DNA of 64,000 nucleotides from Nitrospirota bacterium (GTDB lineage: Bacteria; Nitrospinota_A; UBA7883; JACRGQ01): assembly GCA_024275955.1 (NCBI GenBank), contig JAJRYD010000003.1, positions 23,398-87,397 on the forward strand. Reading direction: 5' to 3'. This document shows positions 17,349-25,704 of the stretch, piece by piece. Position 1 is the stretch's first letter, and every line of letters starts with the position of its first letter. The notes under the pieces are model-generated. The model saw nothing but the letters and a program-made list of their open reading frames with translations. It did no database searches and had not been told where the DNA came from. The translations under genes were made by a program, and so were the position numbers.

Positions 17349-18109
17349 CCCCCTTCTTGTTTTACTCAATTTACTTCTTTGGAGTGGGGGCATGCGTAGG
17401 CTCATTCCTCAACGTCGTCATCTACAGGGTTCCCAAAGGCGAGTCTATAGTCAGGCCAGGCTCTAGGTGCGGTTCCTGCGGAAAACCTGTCAAACCGTGG
17501 AACAATATCCCTATCGTCAGCTATATTCTTTTAGGCGGGAGATGCGCTAAGTGCGGCAAAAAATATTCCGCCCGCTACATGGCGGTAGAGTTTATAACCG
17601 CCGTTCTTTTTACCGCCTGTTTTGTAAAATTCGGCCTCACGGTAGACGCGGTAATCTATATGGCGCTCACCGCCTCACTCGTAGCTGTTACCTTTATAGA
17701 CCTTGACCATATGATAATCCCCGATTCGATAACGCTTCCCGGCATACCTCTTGGCTTCCTCTCGTCATGGTTCTTCTTGCCTACTACGCCGCAGGATGCC
17801 TTTCTCGCCTTTCTGATAGGCGGCGGTTTTTTCTACCTTATCGCGGTATTGGTTCCGCATGGAATGGGAGGAGGAGATATAAAGCTGGTAGCGATGCTCG
17901 GTGCGTTTCTGGGGCTAAAAGCGGTCTTCATTACTATCTTTCTAGGCTCGGTCATCGGCTCTATCGGCGGCGGTATAGGGATAGCGTTTGCCGGAAAAGG
18001 CAGAGCGTCTAAAATACCTTTCGGCCCTTACCTAGTAGCCGGAGCGTTAATCGCCGTCTTTTGGGAAAGAGAGCTGATAAACCTATATCTCGATATTTTC
18101 GTTTTCTAG
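17336..18109 (+). CDS. pilD: Prepilin leader peptidase / N-methyltransferase
   Basis: 257 residues with seven or eight membrane helices. The enzyme cleaves type IV prepilin leaders and methylates the new N-terminus. The N-terminal zinc site is CGSCGKPV...CAKCGKKY; the two catalytic aspartates of the A24 family lie in FIDLDHMIIPDSI and GGGDIKLVAMLG. Length is typical. It overlaps recX by 13 nt. No pilin or pilus genes are in the window, so its substrates are encoded elsewhere. Confidence 0.93.
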   Translation: MEFLTPFLFYSIYFFGVGACVGSFLNVVIYRVPKGESIVRPGSRCGSCGKPVKPWNNIPIVSYILLGGRCAKCGKKYSARYMAVEFITAVLFTACFVKFGLTVDAVIYMALTASLVAVTFIDLDHMIIPDSITLPGIPLGFLSSWFFLPTTPQDAFLAFLIGGGFFYLIAVLVPHGMGGGDIKLVAMLGAFLGLKAVFITIFLGSVIGSIGGGIGIAFAGKGRASKIPFGPYLVAGALIAVFWERELINLYLDIFVF

Positions 18110-18240
18110 CCGGCAGAAAACGGGGGACGAACCTCCAGTTTTCCAAGCCGATGCCAGAGTATCTTCCGACAGACCCAGAGCGGAGCAAAGATACCGCAGG
18201 TTGCGCCACCCTATACTCTCTTGCTACTATTTTAGGACAA

Positions 18241-18990
18241 ATGGAAAAAAAGTTATTGCTCGCAACCTTTCTATCAATCGTAACAATATCTGCCACATCC
18301 TTTGCCGAAATAAGACCGCGCCACAGGTTTGTAGATCTGCATATCGCCGGCTTTAGGGCAGGAGTAGACGAAGAAGCTAAGGTAATAGAGCTTTACGGCG
18401 AGGGGACAACAGACTACCTCGCTCTCGACGTGGAAAACGGCTTTCGTTATTTTTTATCCCACTGCTATTTCTTTGAAAAGGAAAGCTCATACCTGAAAGT
18501 GACAAGCGATATGGAAACCAAGAAAATAACCAAAATAGAGCTTTCCTACCATAACAACGGTGAGCGATGCGAGAAGATAACCTACTCAAAAAAACTGCTC
18601 AAAACAGGAAAGGGAATATATCTTGGAATGAGGTTAAAACAGATACTATTTGCGTATGGACTGCCTCAGCAAATGTATATAGAAAAACTGACCCCGGAAG
18701 AACTGCTTATATTCGCAAAAAAAAGAGCTATACCGGAAGGGATGAGCGCAAAAGAGTTTGCCGATATACTGACAGCAAAAAGAGAAACACCAGTAGGCTT
18801 AAGTAAGGGGGAGTTTATCATAGCTTTTGAAAACCCAGAACAGATCCTAGGAATCTACAAAACCGCCGTCTACGAATGGCGCACCAACAGCCGCCGCGAC
18901 CCGGACGTAAGCGGAGACTACTTTGTGGAAGTATACCTTAACAGGGGAAGGCTTATAAAAATCAGCATTCAAGACGACCCCGAAAGATAA
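18241..18990 (+). CDS. Secreted protein of unknown function
   Basis: 249 residues from the ATG at 18241, which is followed at once by a signal peptide (KKLLLATFLSIVTISATSFA). The longer in-frame extension back to 18061 overlaps pilD and has no such signal, so it is rejected. The mature protein is probably periplasmic; it has two Cys (SHCYFFEKE, GERCEKI) and a stretch (GKGIYLGMRLKQILFAYGLPQ) that resembles the pattern in small periplasmic domains that recur in outer-membrane assembly factors. AGGA just upstream is a close ribosome-binding site. I do not recognise the family. Confidence 0.55.
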   Translation: MEKKLLLATFLSIVTISATSFAEIRPRHRFVDLHIAGFRAGVDEEAKVIELYGEGTTDYLALDVENGFRYFLSHCYFFEKESSYLKVTSDMETKKITKIELSYHNNGERCEKITYSKKLLKTGKGIYLGMRLKQILFAYGLPQQMYIEKLTPEELLIFAKKRAIPEGMSAKEFADILTAKRETPVGLSKGEFIIAFENPEQILGIYKTAVYEWRTNSRRDPDVSGDYFVEVYLNRGRLIKISIQDDPER

Positions 18991-19113
18991 ACAAAAACAG
19001 TTAAAAGCCGGTTTCAGAAAAGCGAAGGTGGCGTTAATCCGAAAAGATAATAAAAGCTGGCAAGGTATCTCCGAGGGTTGGTCGCTAGGATAAGTTGTAC
19101 AATTAATCAACGG

Positions 19114-19147
19114 GAGATTGCTTCGTCACTTCGCTTCTCGCAATGAC
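19114..19147. repeat. Interspersed 'attgcttcgtc...gcaatgac' type palindromic repeat
   Basis: ATTGC and GCAAT arms enclose a TTCG-rich core inside the gap 18991-19204. This sequence type (rc begins CATTGCGAGAAGCGAAG) recurs in intergenic DNA of many unrelated bacterial genomes, as I recall it. Only one copy is seen here. Confidence 0.45.
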
Positions 19148-19204
19148 ACGTTTTGGAACTGAAAGGACACCTATATAGGAGCGGCTCCACGCCCAGCGTG
19201 AGGG

Positions 19205-20284
19205 CTAAGCGTTCACACGGAAGTAGATAACATCGCCGTCTTTTACAATATACTCTTTGCCTTCGACGCGCATCTTTCCTTTATCTTTCGCGCCTTGCTC
19301 TCCGCCACAGGCTACATAATCATCGTACGCGGTAACTTCGGCGCGGATAAAACCTTTTATAAAATCGGTATGTATTACCCCTGCCGCTGTCGGCGCCGGC
19401 GAATTTTGTACAACTGTCCATGCCCTTACCTCTTTTACCCCCGCGGTAAAAAACGTTACAAGCCCAAGAAGCTCGTAGCCTTTGTGTATCATCAGGTCAA
19501 GGCCGGTATCGGAAAGCCCCATCTCTTTTCTATATTCGTTTCTCTCTTCGGGAGAGAGTTCGGCTATCTCTGCTTCTACCTGCGCGACGATAGCGATAAA
19601 ACCTGCGCCCGACTTTTCTGCATGTTCCCGCACCGCCTTTACATGAGGCCCATCCACGTCGGACGCGTCCATCATGTTCGCCACATACATTATTTTTTTC
19701 GCGGTCAGTAGCGGCATCTCCTTTGCCACATCCTCGCCGCCGGTTTCGATAGCGAGCTTTCCCTCTTCCAAGCCTTTTGCTATCGGCTCAAGTTTCGCCA
19801 AAAGTTTTATATCGTCCTTGTTGCCGGATTTCGCTGTTTTCCTTAATGACCTGATTTTCTTTTCCACGCTGTCAAGGTCGGCCAGCATCAGCTCGGCCTC
19901 TATAATTTCGATATCGCGCAAAGGATTTATTGAACCCATTACATGAGTAATATCGCCAGATTCAAAACAGCGCACCAGATGCGCCACGGCATCTACCTGC
20001 CGTATATGGCTGAGAAACTTATTGCCAAGACCTTCGCCCTTGCTCGCCCCCTCCACAAGCCCTGCTATATCTACAAACTCTATCTGGGTCGGCAATATTC
20101 TTTCGGGCTTTACAAACTCAGCAAGCTTTAAGAGCCGTTTATCCGGCACCGGAACTCTGCCGACATTAGGCTCCACGGTACAAAAAGCAAAGTTGCTCGC
20201 CGCCGCGCCGGCAGATGTAAGAGCGTTAAAGAGTGTCGACTTGCCGACGTTTGGAAGGCCGATTATTCCGCAGTTAAATCCCAT
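19205..20284 (-). CDS. ychF: Ribosome-associated GTPase/ATPase YchF
   Basis: 359 residues, standard length. YchF (human OLA1) hydrolyses ATP in preference to GTP and binds ribosomes. G1 is GLPNVGKSTLFNAL, G3 is DIAGLVEGASKGEGLGN, and the NKxD site reads NMMD, as usual for this ATP-preferring family. A helical insert follows (LDSVEKKIRSLRKTAK), then a TGS domain with VRAWTV and the ending GDVIYFRVNA. GAGG about 14 nt upstream is distant. It faces no close partner; pth, its common neighbour, is absent. Confidence 0.96.
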   Translation of the reverse strand: MGFNCGIIGLPNVGKSTLFNALTSAGAAASNFAFCTVEPNVGRVPVPDKRLLKLAEFVKPERILPTQIEFVDIAGLVEGASKGEGLGNKFLSHIRQVDAVAHLVRCFESGDITHVMGSINPLRDIEIIEAELMLADLDSVEKKIRSLRKTAKSGNKDDIKLLAKLEPIAKGLEEGKLAIETGGEDVAKEMPLLTAKKIMYVANMMDASDVDGPHVKAVREHAEKSGAGFIAIVAQVEAEIAELSPEERNEYRKEMGLSDTGLDLMIHKGYELLGLVTFFTAGVKEVRAWTVVQNSPAPTAAGVIHTDFIKGFIRAEVTAYDDYVACGGEQGAKDKGKMRVEGKEYIVKDGDVIYFRVNA

Positions 20285-20331
20285 TTAAGTTTTTATGCCT
20301 CTACTTGTTTGTGTCGAGAATACTTAAACCG

Positions 20332-21072
20332 TTAAAAGGCGGAGAGCCGCTCGGCAAAAGCGATTGTTTGCGCTTTTAAAGGCCCACCGATATCCGATGA
20401 AAGCCCTTTTATGACCACTGCTTGAGATTTTAGCTGGCTTGTGAGGATAGAGCTCTCCACTCCGGCAACCTTGCTCGAAAGCCCGCTCACCGCCTCTTTG
20501 AGGCTATCGACACCAGCCGTATTGGTCGAAATCTTTACACCAAGTTTTTCGACCGACAGCTTAGCCGAATCTAGCCCAGCACCGAGGCTTGCTATCTGCG
20601 CCTTCTCGGCAATTACCTGCTGGTTAAGCATGCCTACTTTGGCCGCAAGAGCTAAAACAAGAATAATGGCAAACCCAGCAACCACAGTACTCGCTTCGGG
20701 CCATTTCCAACCGCCTTTTTCATTTTTGGAATCATTTTTCTTTTTGGCTTGCGGCTTTTTTTGGGCGGCCTCCTCTTTTTTCATACGCGCCGCCAAAACC
20801 TTCTCTGGCGAACTTTCTCTTACCGGCTCCAGCTTAACCGCCTCGGCCAACGCCCCCTGGTGGCTCGGCGCGGTCGAGATGTGGGCCACCTTTACTCCCG
20901 GTTTGGCCGGTTTGCTGGTAGCCGCAATAGGTTTGGAAACCCCGATAATGCCTGGGTCTACATATGTAATAGCTCTAACCTTTTTAAGCCCTTTTTTCTC
21001 TAAAAGCTTTATCAGCTCCTTTGTTGTTATTTTTCTGGCTTTTGCCAGTTCAAACACTCTTATTTTTTTCAT
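20332..21072 (-). CDS. IF2_N-domain membrane protein with coiled coil
   Basis: 246 residues. The first 50 (KKIRVFELAKARKITTKELIKLLEKKG) match the winged IF2_N domain found at the start of translation factor IF-2. There is no GTPase. A Pro/Ala/Lys linker follows, one membrane helix at about 130-150 (VVAGFAIILVLALAAKVGML), then a coiled coil (IASLGAGLDSAKLSVEKLGVK and on). The IF2_N domain would face the cytoplasm and the coiled coil the periplasm. The function is unknown. No Shine-Dalgarno is visible; TATAAG ends 7 nt before the ATG. Confidence 0.6.
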   Translation of the reverse strand: MKKIRVFELAKARKITTKELIKLLEKKGLKKVRAITYVDPGIIGVSKPIAATSKPAKPGVKVAHISTAPSHQGALAEAVKLEPVRESSPEKVLAARMKKEEAAQKKPQAKKKNDSKNEKGGWKWPEASTVVAGFAIILVLALAAKVGMLNQQVIAEKAQIASLGAGLDSAKLSVEKLGVKISTNTAGVDSLKEAVSGLSSKVAGVESSILTSQLKSQAVVIKGLSSDIGGPLKAQTIAFAERLSAF

Positions 21073-21079
21073 TACGAGA

Positions 21080-21085
21080 CTTATA
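21080..21085 (-). promoter_or_regulatory. -10 box directly before the IF2_N-domain gene
   Basis: TATAAG on the minus strand, with 7 nt between it and the ATG at 21072. TTGCCA at 21112-21107 is the best -35 candidate but lies 21 nt away (18 nt from the overlapping TAGTAT). Confidence 0.35.
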
Positions 21086-21180
21086 CTATTCTACAAGCAA
21101 GCCGATTGGCAAGTGATAGAGGCAAAGCGACAGCTTCATTTGCACGCAGACGCTTCGTTTCCCGCTTGCGCGCTCTTTTT

Positions 21181-21209
21181 TTGGCTAAAACATGGTATTC
21201 GGGTATAAT
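21181..21209 (+). promoter_or_regulatory. Promoter directly before 21216 (leaderless arrangement)
   Basis: TTGGCT (21181-21186), a 17-nt spacer and a perfect TATAAT (21204-21209). The ATG at 21216 is 6 nt past the -10 box, so transcription would begin at its A. There is no room for a ribosome-binding site. Confidence 0.5.
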
Positions 21210-21215
21210 ACGCTG

Positions 21216-22079
21216 ATGCTCAAATTATTGCCATCTGCGCTCGTGGCGGTTGTTATTTTATCTGGTCCGGCAGTTGCCGGCAAAAGAACTATCGGCGAAG
21301 TGGGGCTAGGCAAAAGCCATCTACAGGTTCCCTTACTTGGCGAGGTAAAAAAAACCGACATCCCTGAATCTATGTTCTACGAACAGGTCGACGATATAGT
21401 TCTGGAAGAAAAGCTTCTTACCGCAGGCTACATCAGCAAAAGCGACCAGCCGTACGGCCGGATTATCGACACCAACCACAAAGGGAAAGAGCTTTTTGAC
21501 GGCGATATCGCATATATAAATCGAGGAAGCTCCGATAAGCTGAAAAAAGGAGATACTTTTTTTGTGTACCGGCGGATGAAAGAGATAATGGCAACTAATG
21601 ACAAAAAAAAGAAAATTGGAAATCTTATTTCCATAAGAGGCAAGCTTAAGGTAATTGATGTCGGCAATGCCACCTCGGCCAAATGTATCGTCACAAAAGC
21701 CTACGGCCCGATATTCACCGATGACTTCATAATCCCTCAGTTCAGCATCACTATACCTACGATGGATGAAGATAGACCTCTTGAAGATAAATCAATCACC
21801 GGAACGATCCTCGCCATAAACGCCACGAACAGGGAGGGGATGGTCGGCGATGTCGTTTACCTCGACGTAGGCAGAGATGCCGGCGTGGATGAAGGAGATA
21901 TATTCGGGCTTTATGACATACCTGCCAAAAAAAGCGCGGCAGATAGGCTTGGCTACCGCAAACAGGTAGGCAAAGCGAGGGTGATTACCGTAAGAGGCGC
22001 CACCGCTACCGCAATCATCACATACTGCGTCGAAGAGATTCTCGTAGGGCAAAATGTTGCCTACATACAGGAACGCTAG
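21216..22079 (+). CDS. Secreted protein with FlgT-C-like beta domains, function unknown
   Basis: 287 residues from ATG 21216. The N-terminus (LKLLPSALVAVVILSGPAVAG) is a signal peptide. Two similar halves are visible: DIAYINRGSSDKLKKGDTFFVYR with later AKCIVTKAYGPIFTDDFI, and DVVYLDVGRDAGVDEGDIFGLYD with ATAIITYCVEEILVGQNV. Both read like the small beta domain found at the C-terminus of FlgT and in LysM-linked periplasmic proteins. It should be periplasmic; the role is unknown. The in-frame ATG at 21192 lies upstream of the promoter and is rejected. cinA follows at 24 nt. Confidence 0.55.
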   Translation: MLKLLPSALVAVVILSGPAVAGKRTIGEVGLGKSHLQVPLLGEVKKTDIPESMFYEQVDDIVLEEKLLTAGYISKSDQPYGRIIDTNHKGKELFDGDIAYINRGSSDKLKKGDTFFVYRRMKEIMATNDKKKKIGNLISIRGKLKVIDVGNATSAKCIVTKAYGPIFTDDFIIPQFSITIPTMDEDRPLEDKSITGTILAINATNREGMVGDVVYLDVGRDAGVDEGDIFGLYDIPAKKSAADRLGYRKQVGKARVITVRGATATAIITYCVEEILVGQNVAYIQER

Positions 22080-22103
22080 CCCATACCAGCCGCGCAGGTT
22101 TTA

Positions 22104-23342
22104 ATGCCTGATTCCCAAAAAATCCAAACGGCAAGAATAGTTACCGTCGGCAATGAAATCGTTACAGGAAAAATAACCGATTCCAATTCTGCTTTCCTCG
22201 CGCGCTTCCTCGTCCGCAGAGGGTACAGTGTTGCCGATATAGTTTCCGTACCCGATAGCGCGAAGGCTATAAGGTCTGCCGTTAGAAACGCTCTTAAAAA
22301 ATCAGAGATAGTAATCGTTACCGGCGGGCTTGGGCCGACACATGACGATATAACCAAAGAGGTTATCTGCCGTATCTTTAAATGCGAAACAAAATTCGAC
22401 CCTAAAGTTCGTAAAGAACTTGAAATGATTTTCAAAAAAGCTGGAAAAAAGTTCCCTCAAGCAAGCGCTGATTATGCATGGATACCGACAGCGGCTAAAC
22501 CTGTAAAGAACCGGCTCGGCATAGCTCCGGGGCTTCTTTTTGGAAAAAAACTTCTGCTCCTTCCGGGCGTGCCGTCAGAAATGAAAGATATGATAAACCT
22601 CTCTGGCGATAAACTGGTTCCTCATGGCGGAACTTTTTTTATGGAAAAAGTTCTGCATACCGGCGGAATAGGCGAAACCTCGCTGATGGAAAAGATGACC
22701 AGCCTAAAAGAAGCGCTCAAAACGGTAGATGTAGCTTTTCTTCCCCATACCGGAAGAGTAGACATACAGGTTATCGCGTCAGATAAGAAAAAGCGCGAAA
22801 CATCGGACAAACTACGCAAAGCGGTACAGCTTTTAAAAAAAGATATCAAAGAATATATCTGGGGAAATGACGACGAAACTATCGAAGAGGCACTAGGAAA
22901 ACTTCTTTCCTCTAAACAAAAAACTCTCTCTACCGCGGAGTCGTGTACAGGCGGCGGCATCGGCTCTGCCGTCACCTCCGTTTCCGGCAGTAGCAGATAT
23001 TTTATCGGCGGCGCTATCACATACTCCGATAAGGCAAAAGAAAAGGCGCTTCGCGTTTCACCGGCTGTTATCAGAAAGTATGGCGCGGTAAGCAAAGAGG
23101 TCGCCCTTGCTATGGCAAAAGGCGCGAGGAAAAAATTTAAAACCGACTTTGCCGTTTCAGCCACAGGTGTTGCCGGCCCTAAAGGCGGAACAAAAGATAA
23201 ACCTGTAGGGCTTGTCTACATAGCTATCGCCTCATCCAGATGGAATCTATGCAGGGAACTAAGGCTTGGAAACAACCGTGAAATGAACCGGCGGAGAACA
23301 GTTTTTGAAGCGCTGTACCTGCTTTACAAAAAACTGGCTTAA
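22104..23342 (+). CDS. cinA: CinA: ADP-ribose/nicotinamide-nucleotide processing protein
   Basis: 412 residues. The N-terminal MoCF-like domain (COG1058; IVTVGNEIVTGKITDSNS, VTGGLGPTHDD) belongs to the ADP-ribose pyrophosphatase-type half. The C-terminal half (about 260-412) is the NMN amidohydrolase domain, with STAESCTGGGIGSAVTSVSGSS and ATGVAGPKGGTKDKPVG. Together they recycle pyridine nucleotides; in some species CinA is tied to competence. Length and domain order are normal. It follows the secreted protein closely and ends convergent to hisC. Confidence 0.94.
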   Translation: MPDSQKIQTARIVTVGNEIVTGKITDSNSAFLARFLVRRGYSVADIVSVPDSAKAIRSAVRNALKKSEIVIVTGGLGPTHDDITKEVICRIFKCETKFDPKVRKELEMIFKKAGKKFPQASADYAWIPTAAKPVKNRLGIAPGLLFGKKLLLLPGVPSEMKDMINLSGDKLVPHGGTFFMEKVLHTGGIGETSLMEKMTSLKEALKTVDVAFLPHTGRVDIQVIASDKKKRETSDKLRKAVQLLKKDIKEYIWGNDDETIEEALGKLLSSKQKTLSTAESCTGGGIGSAVTSVSGSSRYFIGGAITYSDKAKEKALRVSPAVIRKYGAVSKEVALAMAKGARKKFKTDFAVSATGVAGPKGGTKDKPVGLVYIAIASSRWNLCRELRLGNNREMNRRRTVFEALYLLYKKLA

Positions 23343-23369
23343 AGCCTGCATCTTTACAGACGGGAACCG

Positions 23370-24470
23370 TCAGCCCTTTTTTAATAGCTTGGCAAGCTCA
23401 AGGATAAATCTTTTATTATCTTCCTTGCGCCCTATGGTAACCCTTATACAGCCCGGCAAACCGTATACATCCATCGGTCTCACGACAACACCTTTGGCCA
23501 TAAGCTGGTTAAACACTTTTCGGCCTTTGCCCACCTTGACGAGTATAAAGTTAGCCTCTGTCGGGTAAAATTCGATTCCTCTTTTAGCAAGCTCCCTGTA
23601 GAGCTGTTTTTTTCCCTGCTGGTTTATCTTTTGCGATTTTTTTATATGACCAACGTCGCCAAGCGCGGCAAGAGCGCCTGCCTGCGCCAGCATATTTACA
23701 TTAAACGGCTGACGCACGCGGTTAAGATAATCTATCAGCTCCGGGTTGCCGACAGCATAGCCGATCCTCAGCCCTGCCAGGCCATACGCTTTTGAAAAAG
23801 TTCTTAAGGTTATAATGTTTGAGAACTTTTTTCTCATAGCAATCGTGTCTGGGTAGTCGCGCGCTTCCACGTATTCGTAGTACGCTTCGTCCATAACCAC
23901 GGGAACCTTTGGGATGGAGGTGAGGAATGCGGTCAACTGCTCTTTATTTAAATATGTGCCTGTGGGGTTATTCGGGTTGGCTATAAACAGTAGCTTGGTT
24001 CTCCGGTTAATTAGCTTTGCCATCGCGTTAAGGTCGTGTCCGTAGCCTATAGATTTTGCTTCGCGCACCTCAACGCCCATCCCCAGAGCGGCTATCTTAT
24101 ACATTAAAAACGCTTGTTGCGAAATTACGATATTGTCTCCCTGCCTTAAGAGAACACGAAACAAAAGCTCTATCATTTCGTTTGAGCCGTTACCTATGAC
24201 AAGTTCGTTTGGACGTATGCTAAGCTTTTTCGCAAGCTTCTCGTGGAGGTAAAAGCACCCTCCTTCCGGGTAAAAGTTTACCTTTGCCGCCGCTTTCCTT
24301 ACGGCGGCAAGCGCTTTTGGAGAAGGGCCAAGCGGGTTCTCGTTGCTTGCCATCTTCACGGAACGCCTGATGCCAAGCTCCCGCTCCACTTCATCAAGCG
24401 GTTTGCCCGGCTCATACGGTTTAAGCGAGCGTATGTAGTCGGGTACCGATTTTCCTAAAAATTCTTTCAC
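23370..24470 (-). CDS. hisC: Histidinol-phosphate aminotransferase
   Basis: 366 residues, fold type I PLP aminotransferase. It turns imidazole-acetol phosphate into histidinol phosphate and often also serves phenylalanine and tyrosine synthesis. Motifs: MASNENPLGPSPKAL, YPEGGCFYLHEKLA, ANPNNPTGTYL, and the PLP lysine in TFSKAYGLAGLRIGYA. It begins with GTG 4 nt after pheA, so here it may mainly transaminate phenylpyruvate. That would fit the separation from the other his genes. Confidence 0.9.
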   Translation of the reverse strand: MKEFLGKSVPDYIRSLKPYEPGKPLDEVERELGIRRSVKMASNENPLGPSPKALAAVRKAAAKVNFYPEGGCFYLHEKLAKKLSIRPNELVIGNGSNEMIELLFRVLLRQGDNIVISQQAFLMYKIAALGMGVEVREAKSIGYGHDLNAMAKLINRRTKLLFIANPNNPTGTYLNKEQLTAFLTSIPKVPVVMDEAYYEYVEARDYPDTIAMRKKFSNIITLRTFSKAYGLAGLRIGYAVGNPELIDYLNRVRQPFNVNMLAQAGALAALGDVGHIKKSQKINQQGKKQLYRELAKRGIEFYPTEANFILVKVGKGRKVFNQLMAKGVVVRPMDVYGLPGCIRVTIGRKEDNKRFILELAKLLKKG

Positions 24471-24474
24471 GGTT

Positions 24475-25545
24475 TTAAGACTCTATCGGGTACGAACCAA
24501 ACACCCTTAGCCCTTCAGAATTTTTTTTAGCCTCCTCAAGCGCCGATTCGACTTTTTTGTCCTTGCGGTGTCCCTCGAAATCTATATAAAAAAGGTACGA
24601 CCATGCCGAGCGCGGAATCGGTCTTGACGCTATTTTCGTCAGGTTAATCTTTCGTTTATGAAAAATAGATAAAAGGGAATGCAAAGTACCCGGCTTATTA
24701 TTAAGCGTGATGGCTGTAGAAGTTTTGTACCTTACTTTCGGGCTTCGCTTTGCATCGCTTTTTGAAAGCACCATGAACCTTGTCATGTTATTCGAAAAAT
24801 CCTGCACATTCTGCGCGAGAACATTAAGGCTGTATATTCTCGCCGCCGACAGGCCGGCAATGGCGGCTGTGGTTTTGGATTTTCCAGCCATCTTGGCCGC
24901 CTCTGCCGTACTCGATGTTTCGACAACTTTGACGCCATGAAGGTTTTTGGCAAGATACCTGCGGCACTGCGCCAAAGGCTGTGGATGCGAATAAATCTTT
25001 TTTATTGAAGAAATTTTTCCAGCGTTGGAAAGTAGGTTCTGGTTGGCCGCTATTGTTTTTTCCGCACATATATGAAGTGACGATTCCGACAAAAGGTCGA
25101 GCGACAGGTTTACACTTCCCTCTATGGAGTTTTCGATAGGAAGAACGCCGAAGTTCGCGAGTCCTTTTTCAACGTTTTCAAAAACCGCCTCCCATCCCGA
25201 CGCTGGGGAGTAGTCGCACGAAGCTCCAAATTGCGACAGAGCCGCCTCGTGCGTAAATGTTCCCTCTGGGCCGAGGTACGATATAACCGGCCTCGATTCA
25301 AGCGAACGCGAGGCAGAAATAATTTCGGTAAAAATCGCTTTGAGAGAGCTGTCTGGAAGCAGTTTGTTTACCTTTCGCAGTTTTTCTAAAATAGCTTCTT
25401 CTCTTGTCGGGTCGTAAACAGCCTTGCCCGATTTCGACTTGAGCTTGCCGATGTCGATAGCCTCCCGCGCCCGTTTATTAAGAAGCTCTACTATCTTCCG
25501 GTCGATGTCGTCTATTTTTCCGCGACACTGGTCTATCTTTTTCAA
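24475..25545 (-). CDS. pheA: Chorismate mutase / prephenate dehydratase (P-protein)
   Basis: 356 residues. An AroQ-type chorismate mutase domain (1-90: DIDRKIVELLNKRAREAIDIGKLK) is followed by prephenate dehydratase (about 92-270: YLGPEGTFTHEAAL, NFGVLPIENSIEGSVN, STAEAAKMAG, and the catalytic Thr in NNMTRFMVL). The C-terminal ACT domain (KPGTLHSLLSIFHKRKINLTKI, SRP) senses phenylalanine. It starts with TTG at 25545, 7 nt after GGAGAG; an ATG nearby is out of frame. It forms a likely operon with hisC. Confidence 0.93.
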   Translation of the reverse strand: MKKIDQCRGKIDDIDRKIVELLNKRAREAIDIGKLKSKSGKAVYDPTREEAILEKLRKVNKLLPDSSLKAIFTEIISASRSLESRPVISYLGPEGTFTHEAALSQFGASCDYSPASGWEAVFENVEKGLANFGVLPIENSIEGSVNLSLDLLSESSLHICAEKTIAANQNLLSNAGKISSIKKIYSHPQPLAQCRRYLAKNLHGVKVVETSSTAEAAKMAGKSKTTAAIAGLSAARIYSLNVLAQNVQDFSNNMTRFMVLSKSDAKRSPKVRYKTSTAITLNNKPGTLHSLLSIFHKRKINLTKIASRPIPRSAWSYLFYIDFEGHRKDKKVESALEEAKKNSEGLRVFGSYPIES

Positions 25546-25574
25546 TTCTCATCTCTCCACAAACAATAGAGGCT

Positions 25575-25603
25575 AGTCTATTTTAATAAATCACCGCTTG
25601 CAA
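25575..25603 (-). promoter_or_regulatory. Promoter of pheA-hisC
   Basis: TTGCAA (25603-25598, minus strand), a 17-nt spacer and TAGACT (25580-25575). It predicts a leader of about 22-24 nt, which holds the GGAGAG ribosome-binding site. Confidence 0.45.
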
Positions 25604-25629
25604 GCCTTTGCGTGCCGGATGCCGAGAGG

Positions 25630-25658
25630 TTGCCACCATTCTTGCTGGTTGATAATAT
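25630..25658 (+). promoter_or_regulatory. Promoter of the hybrid histidine kinase
   Basis: TTGCCA (25630-25635), exactly 17 nt, then TAATAT (25653-25658). The ATG at 25705 follows about 40 nt later with a GGGGGAAGG ribosome-binding site. Confidence 0.45.
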
Positions 25659-25704
25659 ACCTGTCTGTCTGCGGGCTTAATCTGCGGGGGAAGGAAACTC
25701 TTTA

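Noticed and set aside
18061-18241. An N-terminal extension of the secreted protein at 18241
   Set aside because: It overlaps pilD and would bury the signal peptide.
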